From Abyssibacter profundi (GTDB lineage Bacteria; Pseudomonadota; Gammaproteobacteria; Nevskiales; OUC007): a stretch of 64,000 bases of DNA. Positions within the stretch are counted from its first letter, which is position 1, and each line of letters opens with the position of its first letter. The stretch lies in the NCBI RefSeq assembly GCF_003151135.1, contig NZ_QEQK01000015.1, positions 17,158 through 81,157 on the forward strand, written 5' to 3'. This document shows, one piece after another, positions 33,667 to 43,050 of the stretch. The notes under the pieces are model-generated. The model was not told the origin of the DNA. It searched no databases and saw only the letters and a list, made by a program, of their open reading frames with translations. A program made the position numbers and the translations under genes.

Positions 33667-34908
33667 ATGCCCGCAGTCCAACCTGCCAGCCGTCAACCCA
33701 TTATGGGCCTGCGTGAGTTCGTCTGTTTTGTGGCGGCCTGTATGGCCATCAATGCGCTGGCCATCGACATCGTGCTGGCCGCTCTGCCGCAGATGGCATC
33801 CGAGCTGGGGGCCAGCGACGAGAATGACCGTCAGGCGGTGATTTCCGCTTACCTGTTCGGGCTGGGCGCCTCGCAGTTCCTGTACGGACCGCTGAGTGAC
33901 AGTTTCGGCCGCAAGCCAGTGCTGAGCTTCGGCTTGTTGCTATTCGCCGCCGCCAGCCTGGTCGCCGCCGCATCGACCAGTTTCGAAATCATGATCGCAT
34001 CGCGATTCATGCAGGGGTTTGGCGCGGGTGCGCCCCGCGTTGTGGCCATGGCACTGGTGCGTGACCGCTTCGTTGGGGTCGAGATGGGACGCGTCATGTC
34101 GATGGCCATGATGGTCTTCATGATCGTACCGATTCTGGCGCCTTCCATCGGGCAGGGGATCTTATTGATCGCGCCCTGGCAATGGATGTTCGTCACCTTG
34201 TTCATCGCCGGTCTGGCGATAGCGGGCTGGGGGCATTACCGCGTGCGGGAAACGCTCACGACCGCCAACCGGCGTCCCTTCAACCGGGAGAACCTGTTGC
34301 TCGGGTTTGCCGTGGCGCTACGCCATCCGGTGACCCGCGGCTATATGCTGGCGCTGGGGAGCGTGTTCGGGGTGCTGGTGGTCTTCATCAGCCTGGCGCA
34401 GCAAATCTTTCAGGATCGCTACGGCGTGGGCGCCGGGTTCACCTTGCTGTTCGCCATCATCGCGCTGTTTCTTTCGGCGGCTGCCTTCGCGAATTCACGG
34501 TTGCTCCGCCGCTTCGGTCTGGAACGCATGACGCGGGCCGCGTTGTTGGGCCTGATCGCGATTGCGGCGCTCTGGTCGGTACTGGCCTGGATCGACGTCG
34601 TCCCGCTGCCGCTGTACATCCTGCTGCAAGGGCTTTGCCTGTTCTGCTTCGGTTTTTTGGGCGCCAACCTCAATGCCCTGGCCATGGAACCCATGGGACA
34701 CCACGCCGGTAGCGCAGCGGCGGTGATCGGGAGTTTCACGACGGTTGCAGGCACCGGCTTGGGCTTTGCCATCGCACAGCAGTACGACGGCACCCTGGTC
34801 GCGCTGGCCCTGGGCAATCTGGTGCTGGCACTGACTGGCCTCGCCATCGTACTGCGTACCCAGCGTCGCGCCAGGCAGTTATCCGAGATGGTTCCGATGC
34901 CTTCGTAG
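33667..34908 (+). CDS. Bcr/CflA-type MFS multidrug efflux transporter
   Basis: A 413-residue, 12-helix major facilitator. The first helix carries DIVLAALPQMASELGA, followed by SAYLFGLGASQFLYGPLSD and FGRKPVL (motif A), and RFMQGFGAGAPRVVAMALVRD, all characteristic of the Bcr/CflA drug-resistance group. The substrate cannot be told. AAGGAG at 33653-33658 precedes the ATG. The 201-base gap to mnmC holds an AT-rich spot (33500-33518, with TTAG-GTAAA-CTAA) that could be a small operator but no regulator gene is next to it. Confidence 0.87.
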   Translation: MPAVQPASRQPIMGLREFVCFVAACMAINALAIDIVLAALPQMASELGASDENDRQAVISAYLFGLGASQFLYGPLSDSFGRKPVLSFGLLLFAAASLVAAASTSFEIMIASRFMQGFGAGAPRVVAMALVRDRFVGVEMGRVMSMAMMVFMIVPILAPSIGQGILLIAPWQWMFVTLFIAGLAIAGWGHYRVRETLTTANRRPFNRENLLLGFAVALRHPVTRGYMLALGSVFGVLVVFISLAQQIFQDRYGVGAGFTLLFAIIALFLSAAAFANSRLLRRFGLERMTRAALLGLIAIAALWSVLAWIDVVPLPLYILLQGLCLFCFGFLGANLNALAMEPMGHHAGSAAAVIGSFTTVAGTGLGFAIAQQYDGTLVALALGNLVLALTGLAIVLRTQRRARQLSEMVPMPS

Positions 34909-34925
34909 GCGCTTGGCAGAAACAG

Positions 34926-34951
34926 AACAGGCCGCACGGTGGCGGCCTGTT
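34926..34951 (+). terminator. Hairpin after the efflux transporter gene
   Basis: A perfect 10-base stem AACAGGCCGC / GCGGCCTGTT with a 6-base loop begins 18 bases after the stop codon. Only TGTTG follows, so it is a weakly T-rich intrinsic terminator candidate. Confidence 0.65.
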
Positions 34952-35000
34952 GTTGAGCTAAGGGCGAGGGCAGGGAAAGAGTGCCCTGAGAAGCCCCAAA

Positions 35001-35016
35001 CAAGCATAAATGCTTG
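35001..35016 (-). terminator. Small hairpin downstream of ssrA
   Basis: CAAGCA-TAAA-TGCTTG is a perfect 6-base stem with a 4-base loop, 8 bases beyond the mature 3' CCA of the tmRNA on the minus strand. It is followed on that strand by TTTGGGG. It probably ends the tmRNA precursor and guides 3' processing. Confidence 0.6.
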
Positions 35017-35023
35017 ATTTTAT

Positions 35024-35386
35024 TGGTGGAGGCGGCGGGAATCGAACCCGCGTCCGAAAGCCCTCTGCCTTTCGATCTACATGCTTAGCCTAGCCTTTGA
35101 TTGTCGGCGACTGTTACCCGGCAGGCGAGGGAAGACAGCCGCTTAGACTCACGAAGTTTTAACCGTTGGACCAGAGACCTATCCGCGGGCGAGCTTGTGT
35201 AATTTGACGCCCGATACCCAGCCCACAAGCAGACCAGGTCGGACGCTCACTGCGGTTTTTTACGCAGCGAGGGCGTAGTTGTCGTCGTTCGCAACTAAGC
35301 TTGATTGCAAGTCTGTTTTACGAGGGGGACTGCACCTCGGCATGCACGTCAGGTTTCGCGACTCCCGTCGAATCCAAGTCGCCCCC
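35024..35386 (-). ncRNA. ssrA: Transfer-messenger RNA (tmRNA)
   Basis: About 363 bases. Read on the minus strand, the 5' end GGGGGCGACTTGGATTCGAC and the 3' end with GGGTTCGATTCCCGCCGCCT then CCACCA form the tRNA-like domain, with a T-arm GGTTCGATTCC. The tag frame near the middle reads A-N-D-D-N-Y-A-L-A-A then TAA, one residue away from the E. coli tag (ANDENYALAA). The stem-rich parts flanking the tag correspond to pseudoknots. It rescues ribosomes stalled on broken messages together with SmpB, whose gene lies 71 bases upstream on the same strand. Confidence 0.96.
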
Positions 35387-35457
35387 GATGAACGCGATAG
35401 TGTCGCATAAATGGACCGGCAGTTGGCCAAGAAGTTCAGGCCGGTGACGACAGCGCC

Positions 35458-35943
35458 CTAGGCTTTTTCGCCGTGACGCAGGATGCGTGCTTTCTGGCGA
35501 TCCCATTCGCGGCTCTTGATGTCCGAGCGCTTGTCATGCTGCTTCTTGCCCTTGGCGAGACCGATTTCCAGTTTGGCCCGCCCGCGCGTCCAGTGCAGGT
35601 CCAGGGGGATCAAGGTATAGCCCTGGCGCTCGGTGGAGCCGATGAGTCGGCTCAGTTCGCGGCGATGCAGCAGCAGTTTGCGCGTGCGGTCGGGCTTGGC
35701 GACGACATGCGTCGATGCGGACTGCAGCGGATTGATATGCGCGCCCAGCAGCCAAGCTTCGCCGTTCTTGAGGTACACATAGGCTTCAGCGACCTGGGCC
35801 CGGCCCTCGCGCAATGCCTTCACTTCCCAGCCATTGAGAACGATGCCGGCCTCGAAACGGTCCTCGATGTGGTAGTCGTGCCGTGCGCGTCGGTTTACGG
35901 CGATCTGGCGATCACCCAATTTTGATTTGCTCTTCTTGCTCAC
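35458..35943 (-). CDS. smpB: tmRNA-binding protein SmpB
   Basis: A 161-residue SmpB. The core includes [47 protein letters not shown] and [18 protein letters not shown], with the basic C-terminal tail that enters the mRNA channel. It delivers tmRNA to stalled ribosomes. The start is a GTG at 35943 giving MSKKSKSK, the usual SmpB beginning. A perfect TATAAT lies so close upstream that the transcript may have almost no leader. It precedes ssrA on the same strand. Confidence 0.95.
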   Translation of the reverse strand: MSKKSKSKLGDRQIAVNRRARHDYHIEDRFEAGIVLNGWEVKALREGRAQVAEAYVYLKNGEAWLLGAHINPLQSASTHVVAKPDRTRKLLLHRRELSRLIGSTERQGYTLIPLDLHWTRGRAKLEIGLAKGKKQHDKRSDIKSREWDRQKARILRHGEKA

Positions 35944-35950
35944 GGCTCGG

Positions 35951-35956
35951 ATTATA
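35951..35956 (-). promoter_or_regulatory. Consensus -10 element upstream of smpB
   Basis: TATAAT on the minus strand, ending 7 bases before the smpB GTG. Transcription would then begin at or next to the start codon. I do not see a good -35 at the usual distance. Confidence 0.4.
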
Positions 35957-36088
35957 CGTGCCCGTTGCGTTCAGGCGCGCGCTGCGAAGGTTCGGTCGGG
36001 GAGGGTCGGCCTCGCAGCGGCGGCCGATCGGTAGTTCGAAATCATATTGGGCGGCCCGTTTAGGCTGCGTGCGAGAAGGGGGGTGCAG

Positions 36089-37474
36089 ATGCCGCTAAGG
36101 TCATCGCCTTACGGCTATTGGAGTTCGCCAGGTCGGTTTGTGCTGGCCGCGCTGGGTATCGTTGTCGGTCTGGGAAACCTATGGCGGCTGCCCAGCTTGG
36201 TCGCAGAGTACGGCGGCTCGGCGTATCTGGTCATCTACATCGTCAGCCTGTGCGCCATGGCGGCCCCGTTGCTGCTCAATGAGTGGGTGCTGGGGCGCTG
36301 GATGCGCTCCAACATGGTCTGGGGGCTTCGGCATCTTTCGCGCGAGGGGCATGTCGGTCGTGGCTGGCAGCTGTTGGGGTGGTCTGCGCTGATCGCCGCA
36401 GCCCTGGTGTTGTCGTACTACGCTGTCATTGCAGGTTGGACCCTGGCTTATGCGATTCGCGCCGGGGCCGGCACGTTCTCGGCCATTGATGCGGAGGCGG
36501 CCCGACAGCAGTTTCTGGCGCTGGCCGGTGATCCGGAGCGTAGCCTGGCCTGGCACACGATCTTCATGGTGTTCGTGACCTTGGTGGTTGCGCACGGTCC
36601 CAAGTTCGGCTTGCAGCGTTCCACGACCCTGCTGGTGCCCGTGGCGTTTGTATTGGCGATCGGTTTGTTGCTCTACGCCGCCGGCACCGGGTATCTGGGC
36701 GAGGCGGCCGGACTGTTGCTCGGGTTTCGTCCAATGGAACTGGGTTTGACCGGCGTGCTGTCGGCCATTTCGCAGTCGTTTTACACCTTGAGCCTGGGTG
36801 CCGGTGTGATGCTGGCTTACGGCGTCTTCCTGCCCGACAACACGCCTCTGCTGCGCAGTGCTGCAGCCGTCTTGATCGGAGATTTGCTGTTCATGCTTGT
36901 TGGCGGCACGGCGTTGTTCGCCGTGGTGCTGGCGACGGGAGAGGCGCCCCGTTCGGGTGTGCCCTTGCTGTTCCAGCAAGTGCCTCAGGCGTTTGGCGCA
37001 CAAGGGGCCATGCCCACATTGGCGCTTTACGTGATGCTGGCGTTGTTGACGCTGACGTCGGCAGTGGGACTGCTGGAACCCATTGTGCTGCGCATGATGG
37101 AGCGCTTCGGCTTGTCGCGTGTTTTCTCGGCCACCGCCAGCGGGATGCTGATCTGGCTATTCGGCCTGCTGACCATTCTGTCCTTCAACGTGCTGGCCGA
37201 ATTGGCCCCAGGCGGCCGGACGCTGGCCGAATGGCTGCTGGATCTGACTGGGCGGCTGCTGGTGCCGCTGACGACCTTGGGGCTTTGTGTCTACGTCGGC
37301 CGCTTGTTGCCGCGCACCCTGGTCGCCGAGTTGTGGGGGACCGAGCCGTCGAATCGCGTGTTTCAGGCCTGGTATTGGATGATGCGCTACCCCGCTCGGA
37401 TCGGCATCATCATCGTCCTGATCGACGCGCTGGGGGTGGGCCAGCGACTGGTACAACTATGGGCAGAACCATGA
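36089..37474 (+). CDS. Neurotransmitter:sodium symporter (NSS) family transporter
   Basis: A 461-residue membrane protein with about 11-12 helices. The first helix LAALGIVVGLGNLWRLPSLV followed by EYGGSAYLVIYIVSL is the NSS (LeuT-like) signature, where unwound TM1 binds sodium and substrate. Members import amino acids or related compounds; the substrate is not predictable. The ATG at 36089 follows GAAGGGGGG. It sits between smpB and rnfH, where ratA is found in many gammaproteobacteria. The stop overlaps rnfH (ATGA), so the two are co-transcribed. Confidence 0.88.
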   Translation: MPLRSSPYGYWSSPGRFVLAALGIVVGLGNLWRLPSLVAEYGGSAYLVIYIVSLCAMAAPLLLNEWVLGRWMRSNMVWGLRHLSREGHVGRGWQLLGWSALIAAALVLSYYAVIAGWTLAYAIRAGAGTFSAIDAEAARQQFLALAGDPERSLAWHTIFMVFVTLVVAHGPKFGLQRSTTLLVPVAFVLAIGLLLYAAGTGYLGEAAGLLLGFRPMELGLTGVLSAISQSFYTLSLGAGVMLAYGVFLPDNTPLLRSAAAVLIGDLLFMLVGGTALFAVVLATGEAPRSGVPLLFQQVPQAFGAQGAMPTLALYVMLALLTLTSAVGLLEPIVLRMMERFGLSRVFSATASGMLIWLFGLLTILSFNVLAELAPGGRTLAEWLLDLTGRLLVPLTTLGLCVYVGRLLPRTLVAELWGTEPSNRVFQAWYWMMRYPARIGIIIVLIDALGVGQRLVQLWAEP

Positions 37475-37770
37475 GTGGAGCAGACTTGCTGGCGATCGAA
37501 GTCGCCTATGCGTTACCGGATCGTCAGTCCCTGTTGCGGCTCGACGTGCCGGCTGGCACGACCGTTGAACAGGCCGTGCAGCGGTCCGGCCTGCTGGAGC
37601 AGTACCCGGACATCGATCTGGCGGCGGCTGCGGTCGGGATTTTCGGCAAACAGGTGCCGGCCACGACCGAGGTCAAGAGTGGAGACCGGGTCGAGGTGTA
37701 TCGCCCACTGATCGCCGATCCCAAGGCGGCCCGTCGGAAACGGGCGGCCAAGGCCAAGGCGCAGGGCTGA
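37471..37770 (+). CDS. rnfH: RnfH family protein (UPF0125)
   Basis: A 99-residue ubiquitin-like beta-grasp protein of the RnfH/RatB family. Family features are IEVAYALPDRQSLLRLDVPA, the helix TTVEQAVQRSGLLEQYP, and GIFGKQVPATTEVKSGDRVE followed by VYRPL and a basic tail. Its role is unclear. In many relatives it is encoded with ratA; here the partner upstream is a transporter. It converges with bamE. Confidence 0.92.
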   Translation: MSGADLLAIEVAYALPDRQSLLRLDVPAGTTVEQAVQRSGLLEQYPDIDLAAAAVGIFGKQVPATTEVKSGDRVEVYRPLIADPKAARRKRAAKAKAQG

Positions 37771-37789
37771 GCCGCCCGCCAGCTCGGGT

Positions 37790-38146
37790 TTACCGCGTCG
37801 GCGGCGGGTCAACCGGCTGTGATTGCTCGCGGTCGGTTTCGTTGCTGGCGCCGATGATCTCGGACACCACACCGTTCTCGAAGACAATGGTGATGTTGCG
37901 CCGCAGCTCTTTGTCGCGTGGGCTCAGGTAGTAGGAGACATAGTCCCAGCGCACGGTCTCCCGCAACTCGCTCTTGACCAGCGCGGAGCCCATTAGGAAC
38001 TCCACCTGCTCTGGCGTCATGCCAACCTCAACCTGATCGACCTGCTCCTGCTCGATCACGTTGCCCTGGTTGACGGGGAGCTTGTAAACGAGGTTGCAGC
38101 CGGTGGTGAAAGCCAGCACGCCGGCGAGTGCGACCAATCGAATCAT
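37790..38146 (-). CDS. bamE: Outer membrane assembly lipoprotein BamE
   Basis: A 118-residue lipoprotein. The signal ends in the lipobox FTTGC (Cys17). VYKLPVNQGNVIEQEQVDQV, the VGMTPEQVEFLMG helix and TVRWDYVSYYL are typical of BamE/SmpA, a subunit of the beta-barrel assembly machine. An Asp/Pro-rich tail follows. The ATG at 38146 is chosen because it leads directly into the lipoprotein signal. It is divergent from fur, the usual arrangement. Confidence 0.93.
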   Translation of the reverse strand: MIRLVALAGVLAFTTGCNLVYKLPVNQGNVIEQEQVDQVEVGMTPEQVEFLMGSALVKSELRETVRWDYVSYYLSPRDKELRRNITIVFENGVVSEIIGASNETDREQSQPVDPPPTR

Positions 38147-38222
38147 GGTGGTGCAGGTGGGTCGGTTGAAGGACGTGCGATAATACACGCTTGGCAAAAC
38201 CCGTTGGCGGAGTATCGAAGCT

Positions 38223-38642
38223 GTGGAATCTCAAGACCTGCGAAAACTCGGACTCAAAGTCACGCTCCCGCGGCTGAAGATTCTGGAGATCCTGGAATCC
38301 GCCGATGAGCGTCACATGACGGCCGAAGACGTCTATAAGCAACTGCTGGAGCTGGGCGAGGAAATCGGTTTGGCGACGGTTTATCGCGTGCTGACGCAGT
38401 TCGAGTCTGCGGGCATCGTTACCCGCCACAACTTCGATGGTGGCCAAAGTGTGTTCGAGCTGGACGATGGTCCGCATCACGACCACATGGTGTGCATGAA
38501 GACCGGTCAGGTCGTCGAGTTTGTCGACGATGTCATTGAACAGCGGCAGCGAGAGATTGCCGCCGAGCATGGCTGGAAGATGACCGATCACAGCTTGGTG
38601 ATCTATGGCCTGAGCCCCGAGGCGCAGGCAGAGAACGACTAA
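38223..38642 (+). CDS. fur: Ferric uptake regulator Fur
   Basis: A 139-residue repressor using iron(II) as co-repressor. The winged helix (LKVTLPRLKILEILE; IGLATVYRVLTQFESAGIV) is followed by the metal-binding and dimer region DDGPHHDHMVCMKTGQVVEF. The CxxC at the structural zinc site seems reduced to a single Cys, as in several Fur proteins including that of Pseudomonas. The start is a GTG. I see no clear Fur box in its own upstream gap. A 6-base stem (38656-38676) lies between its stop and recN. Confidence 0.94.
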   Translation: MESQDLRKLGLKVTLPRLKILEILESADERHMTAEDVYKQLLELGEEIGLATVYRVLTQFESAGIVTRHNFDGGQSVFELDDGPHHDHMVCMKTGQVVEFVDDVIEQRQREIAAEHGWKMTDHSLVIYGLSPEAQAEND

Positions 38643-38669
38643 GGTCGCCGGCAGTGGCCTGGCTTGGCG

Positions 38670-40355
38670 TCAGGCCGTGGCTTCGCCCAAGCCGAGCATC
38701 TCGCGGGCGTGGGCTCGTGTGCGCTCGGTGACCTCAACGCCACCGAGCATGCGGGCAATTTCTTCGACGCGGCGATCCTCCTGCAGTTGTTCAACCCGGG
38801 TTCGGGTCGCCTGGTCGCTGCTTTGTTTGCTGACGTGATACTGCTGATGCCCCTGCGCGGCCACCTGCGGCAGGTGGGTCACGCAGAGCACCTGATGTCG
38901 CTCTGACAACTCCGCCAGGCGTCGGCCGACGATTTCTGCAACGGCGCCGCCGATGCCGGCGTCCACCTCATCGAAGATCATGGTCGGCGCTGCGTCGTCG
39001 CCCAGCACCACGAGCTGAATGGCCAGCGCCAAGCGGGAGAGCTCGCCCCCGGAGGCGACGCGAGCCAGTGGCCGCGCGCTTTGACCGGGATTGGCGGCAA
39101 TTTCAAACGTGACGCGATCCATCCCGTGCGGGCCAACCTGCTCGGGGTCTGGACGGATACTGATGCGAACCTGCGCGTCAGGCATGCCGAGGCTGCGCAC
39201 ATTGTCGGTCACGGCCTGCTGCATCCGCATGGCAGCGTCTGAGCGCGCGCGTGTGAGTTGCTGGGCGGCCTCTCGATACGCCGCAAGGGCGGCCTCGATC
39301 TCCTGCTGCAGTCGCTCCGTGTGCTCGCCGGCGTGGATGGCCTGATCCAGCCGATGGCGCAGGCTTTGAATCAACTCGGGCAGGGTGTCGGGCTGGCAGT
39401 CATGTTTGCGGGCCAAGCGGTGCAGCTCGGTTAATCGATCATCTACGATTTGCAGCCGCTCGGGATCCAGTTCCATGCGGTCTAGCTGGCGCGTAACCAG
39501 ACGCGCAGCATCCTCCAGCTGGATGGTCGCGGAATCCACAAGTTCGCGCGCCTCGGAAAAGGCACTGTCGACAGCCTCCAGGTCGGACAGCACGTCCCGG
39601 GCCTTGCCGCTGCGCTCAATGGCGGCGCCGTCGTCGGACTCGACGAGCAGGCCGATGACGGCCGCTGCATCCCGCATGAGCTGCTCCGCATTGGCCAACC
39701 GCCGCTGCTCCTGGTCGAGCTGTTCGAATTCACCCGGTTCAGGCGCGATGGCGTCCAGTTCCTGGAGCTGGAATTGCAGCAATTCGATTTCTGCCTCGGT
39801 CGGCTTGCCTGCCGATTGTGCCTCGCCCAGTGCGTCGCGCAGCCGTTTGAGATCGGCCGCCCGTGTCGCCACGGTTGTCAGGACCTGGTCGTGGCGTCCG
39901 AATGCGTCCAGCAACTGACGCTGCTGGGTGGGGTCGAGCAGGCGCTGGCTGTCGTGCTGGCCATGGACATCGACCAGCCGTTCGCCCAGCGCCCTGAGGC
40001 TGCGGATATTCGCCTGCGAACCGTTGATAAAAGCACGCGAGCCGCCGTCCGCCATGACCACGCGGCGGATCAGGCAGCACCCGGGGTCGTCGGGGTCGTC
40101 CAGCGCCTGATCACGCAGCCAGGCACCTGCGGGCGAATCCACACCCACGTCGAAAGCCGCGTCGACCTGCGCGCGCGGTTGGCCGGTGCGGACAGCGTCT
40201 GAGTCAGCGCGGTGACCCAGTACGAGGCCGATGGCGTCGATCAGAATGGACTTGCCCGCACCGGTTTCGCCGGTGAGGACGTTGAAGCCGTCTCCGAAAT
40301 CCAGATTGAGATCGGTAATCACGGCGAGATTCTGGATAGAAAGCTGGCGCAACAT
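38670..40355 (-). CDS. recN: DNA repair protein RecN
   Basis: A 561-residue SMC-like ATPase for double-strand break repair. The N-terminal Walker A is GETGAGKSILIDAI; the long middle is coiled coil; the C-terminal ABC part has VASGGELSRLALAIQ (signature) and TMIFDEVDAGIGG (Walker B). VDVHGQHDSQRLLD is a further RecN motif. The start codon overlaps the nadK stop, so the two are coupled. I see no LexA box directly before it; SOS control, known in other species, would have to act on nadK. Confidence 0.95.
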   Translation of the reverse strand: MLRQLSIQNLAVITDLNLDFGDGFNVLTGETGAGKSILIDAIGLVLGHRADSDAVRTGQPRAQVDAAFDVGVDSPAGAWLRDQALDDPDDPGCCLIRRVVMADGGSRAFINGSQANIRSLRALGERLVDVHGQHDSQRLLDPTQQRQLLDAFGRHDQVLTTVATRAADLKRLRDALGEAQSAGKPTEAEIELLQFQLQELDAIAPEPGEFEQLDQEQRRLANAEQLMRDAAAVIGLLVESDDGAAIERSGKARDVLSDLEAVDSAFSEARELVDSATIQLEDAARLVTRQLDRMELDPERLQIVDDRLTELHRLARKHDCQPDTLPELIQSLRHRLDQAIHAGEHTERLQQEIEAALAAYREAAQQLTRARSDAAMRMQQAVTDNVRSLGMPDAQVRISIRPDPEQVGPHGMDRVTFEIAANPGQSARPLARVASGGELSRLALAIQLVVLGDDAAPTMIFDEVDAGIGGAVAEIVGRRLAELSERHQVLCVTHLPQVAAQGHQQYHVSKQSSDQATRTRVEQLQEDRRVEEIARMLGGVEVTERTRAHAREMLGLGEATA

Positions 40356-41221
40356 CAGGCTTGCCCGCGTCCCCAGTGCAGCTTGCTGCGAAGAATGTGG
40401 AAGTAGTCGTAGCCCGGCGGGTGGATGAGCGTCAGGCGCTTGTCCGAGGCCCGGATGCGGATGCGGTCACCACCGGCCAGTGGATGGCTGACCTGGCCGT
40501 CCCAGGTCACCAGCGCCTCGGTATTGTCGCCGTGAACCACGACTTCGAGTTCGCTGTTGGCGTTGATGACCAGTGGCCGGTCCGACAGCGTATGCGGGCA
40601 GATGGGAACCAAGGTCAGCGCATCAATCCCGGTGTGAACAATCGGGCCTCCACTGGACAACGCGTAGGCCGTGGAGCCGGTCGGCGTGGAAATGACGATG
40701 CCGTCAGCCCGGTGCCGGGTCACGAATTCGCCATTGATACGCGTATCGAATTCCAACAGTCGCGCAAACGCGCGGTTCCTCACCACCACATCGTTGAGCG
40801 CCAGAAACCGCTTGATGGGGTCACCCTGGACATCCGGATGCCCCTCGATCATCAGCCGATCCTCACGAATACCCTGACCATCAAGGATTTCGTCGAGGCG
40901 TGCGCTCATGTCATCTGGTGAGACGTCGACCATGAATCCGAGCCGGCCGCGGTTGACGCCGACAATCGGAACGTCGTGCGGTGCCATGTAGCGGCCTGCA
41001 TCCAGCAGCGTGCCATCACCGCCGACCACGATGCACAGATCGCACTGCGGCCCCATCTCGGCGCGACTGATCGGCGCGGCAGGGGTCACCGGTGCAGCAA
41101 TGGCATCTGGAAGAATGCTCAACCCGCGGTTCAGGAGGTAACGCGCCAGCCGCTCAACCGTCGTCAGCACCGCGGCATCGTCCCGTTTAGCAACAATGCC
41201 GACATGACGGAATTCGGTCAC
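40355..41221 (-). CDS. nadK: NAD kinase
   Basis: A 288-residue enzyme phosphorylating NAD to NADP. Family motifs are VVGGDGTLLDAGRY (GGDG catalytic motif), VNRGRLGFMVD, and DGIVISTPTGSTAYALSSGG (Asp/Thr-Gly-Ser-Thr-Ala-Tyr). It precedes recN with overlapping stop and start (TGATG) and is divergent from hrcA, an order common in gammaproteobacteria. Confidence 0.95.
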   Translation of the reverse strand: MTEFRHVGIVAKRDDAAVLTTVERLARYLLNRGLSILPDAIAAPVTPAAPISRAEMGPQCDLCIVVGGDGTLLDAGRYMAPHDVPIVGVNRGRLGFMVDVSPDDMSARLDEILDGQGIREDRLMIEGHPDVQGDPIKRFLALNDVVVRNRAFARLLEFDTRINGEFVTRHRADGIVISTPTGSTAYALSSGGPIVHTGIDALTLVPICPHTLSDRPLVINANSELEVVVHGDNTEALVTWDGQVSHPLAGGDRIRIRASDKRLTLIHPPGYDYFHILRSKLHWGRGQA

Positions 41222-41294
41222 GGCCTGCTCCCTCGTTGACAGCGCGTCATGCGCATGGCTTTCTCTTTCTCAAGCATGGAGTCGTGATTTCCCC

Positions 41295-42353
41295 GTGGGC
41301 CCCGAGTCTCGCATCGAAACCGATTTGCCGTCATTGAATGCACGCCAAGCGACGTTACTCAAGACGCTGGTCGAGCAGTTTATCGCGGACGGTCGTCCTG
41401 TCGGCTCCTCAACGCTGCTGGCCAGAAGCGGGCTGGGCGTTAGCGCCGCGACCGTGCGCAGCATCATGGTGGATTTGGCCGAGCAGGGCTACGTGTCCGC
41501 CCCGCATGCCTCCTCCGGGCGCGTGCCGACTGCATTGGGTTACCGCTTTTTCGTCGACAGCTTGCTCGAGCCGGAGCAATTGGCGGCACCAACTGCGCGG
41601 GAGCTTCGGGCCAAGCTGCGCGCCGCGGATAGTCATCACGAGCAGCTGACTAGCGACGCCTCGGCCATGTTGGCCGATCTAACGCGGATGGCAGGCATCG
41701 TGTCGGTGCCGCGCAGCGATTTGCGCCTGCTGCGGCAAATCGAGTTCCTACCCTTGTCCGGCCGGCGTGTGCTGGTCGTGCTGGTGGTGGATCGGGACGA
41801 GGTGCAGAACCGCGTGGTGCAGCTACAGCGCGCATACTCCCGGGACGCGCTGGAGCGCGCCGCTGCCTTTATTAATCGCTGTGCGGCGGGCCGACATCTG
41901 TTCGAGGTGGCCGAGTTGCTCCGCCGTGAGGTCGAGGCCGCGCGTGCCGCCGTGGGTGCGGAACTGGCGACGATGATGCAACAGGCCGTCAGTCCTTCAG
42001 CCGGCCGGGAGAATGACGGCTTGGTGATCGCCGGCGAGCCCAATTTGTTGGCGTTCTCCGAGATCGGAAGTCGTGAACGACTGGGTGCATTGCTCCATGC
42101 GCTGGATCGTAAGCAGGAAATCGCTGCCTTGTTCCGCAAGTGCCTGGATGCCGACGGGGTGCAAATTTTTATCGGCAAGGAATCGGGTGTGGCCGTGCTG
42201 GACGAGTGCAGTGTCGTCACCGCGCCGTATCACGTCGATGGAGAGGTGGCCGGCGTCCTTGGCGTGATCGGGCCGACCCGCATGGCGTATCAGCGGATCG
42301 TGCCGTTGGTAGGGCTGACGGCGCAGATGTTCGGTTCCGGCTTGAAAACCTGA
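41295..42353 (+). CDS. hrcA: Heat-inducible transcription repressor HrcA
   Basis: A 352-residue repressor that binds CIRCE operators. The N-terminal winged helix ([56 protein letters not shown]) and the C-terminal effector domain ([34 protein letters not shown]) are typical. The start is a GTG. I find no CIRCE sequence before hrcA, grpE or dnaK, so its target here, possibly groESL, lies elsewhere. A TTGACA (41236-41241) could be its -35 element but the -10 is poor. Confidence 0.93.
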   Translation: MGPESRIETDLPSLNARQATLLKTLVEQFIADGRPVGSSTLLARSGLGVSAATVRSIMVDLAEQGYVSAPHASSGRVPTALGYRFFVDSLLEPEQLAAPTARELRAKLRAADSHHEQLTSDASAMLADLTRMAGIVSVPRSDLRLLRQIEFLPLSGRRVLVVLVVDRDEVQNRVVQLQRAYSRDALERAAAFINRCAAGRHLFEVAELLRREVEAARAAVGAELATMMQQAVSPSAGRENDGLVIAGEPNLLAFSEIGSRERLGALLHALDRKQEIAALFRKCLDADGVQIFIGKESGVAVLDECSVVTAPYHVDGEVAGVLGVIGPTRMAYQRIVPLVGLTAQMFGSGLKT

Positions 42354-42427
42354 ACAGCGCCCCCACCAAGCGAGCCGTGCGACGGGAGTGTCGCGCATCA
42401 CCGCCTTTTCGAAACACGGATCGCAGC

Positions 42428-43015
42428 ATGACGCCAGAAGACCAGAAGCCGGAGGACGTCAACTCCGAAGCCCAGGCCGCGGAGGCCGAGACCCCAGAAC
42501 AAAGCGAGCCTGCAGCCGCTGATGCACCGGAAGAGGGTGTGACGCAGGCGGCCCTGGACGCCGCTGAGGCGAAGGCCAAGGAGCACTGGGAAGCCTATCT
42601 GCGTGCCAGCGCCGAGCTGGAAAATGTGCGTCGCCGCGCCGAGCGGGACGTGGCCAATGCCCACAAGTTCGGGCTGGAAAAGTTCGCCAGCGAACTGCTG
42701 GGTGTGCGGGACTCGCTGGAGCTTGGGCTGGCGTCGGCGCAGGCGGAAAGCGCCACGGTCGAGACCGTGCGTGAAGGCGTGGAGCTGACGCTCAAGCAGT
42801 TGGCCAGTGTCATGGACAAGTTTGGCATCAAGCAGGTCGACCCGACCGGTCTGCCCTTCAATCCGGAGCAGCATGAAGCTGTGGCCATGGTCGAGGCCGA
42901 TGCCGACCCCAATACCGTGGTCAACGTCATGCAGCGCGGCTATTTGCTGAACGATCGCCTGTTGCGGGCTGCGATGGTCACGGTCGCGAAGCCGCAACCC
43001 AAGTCTGACGACTGA
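42428..43015 (+). CDS. grpE: Nucleotide exchange factor GrpE
   Basis: A 195-residue DnaK cofactor. An acidic, disordered N-terminus (about 1-45) leads to a long dimerizing helix ([20 protein letters not shown]) and the beta-domain with [15 protein letters not shown] and [20 protein letters not shown], the GrpE signature. It releases ADP from DnaK. The ATG at 42428 is 74 bases after hrcA. Confidence 0.95.
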   Translation: MTPEDQKPEDVNSEAQAAEAETPEQSEPAAADAPEEGVTQAALDAAEAKAKEHWEAYLRASAELENVRRRAERDVANAHKFGLEKFASELLGVRDSLELGLASAQAESATVETVREGVELTLKQLASVMDKFGIKQVDPTGLPFNPEQHEAVAMVEADADPNTVVNVMQRGYLLNDRLLRAAMVTVAKPQPKSDD

Positions 43016-43021
43016 TCCCGT

Positions 43022-43050
43022 CTTGAATTTTGGCCGGCTTCCCCCATTTA
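43022..43050 (+). promoter_or_regulatory. Sigma-32 heat-shock promoter for dnaK
   Basis: CTTGAA (43022-43027), 14 bases, then CCCCATTTA (43042-43050) matches the E. coli sigma-32 consensus closely. A 7-base inverted repeat, GCCGGCT (43033-43039) and AGCCGGC (43050-43056), surrounds the -10 element. The dnaK start codon is 65 bases downstream. Confidence 0.85.

Noticed and set aside
38147..38222. Fur box controlling bamE and fur
   Set aside because: I see GATAATAC but no inverted-repeat Fur box in this gap.
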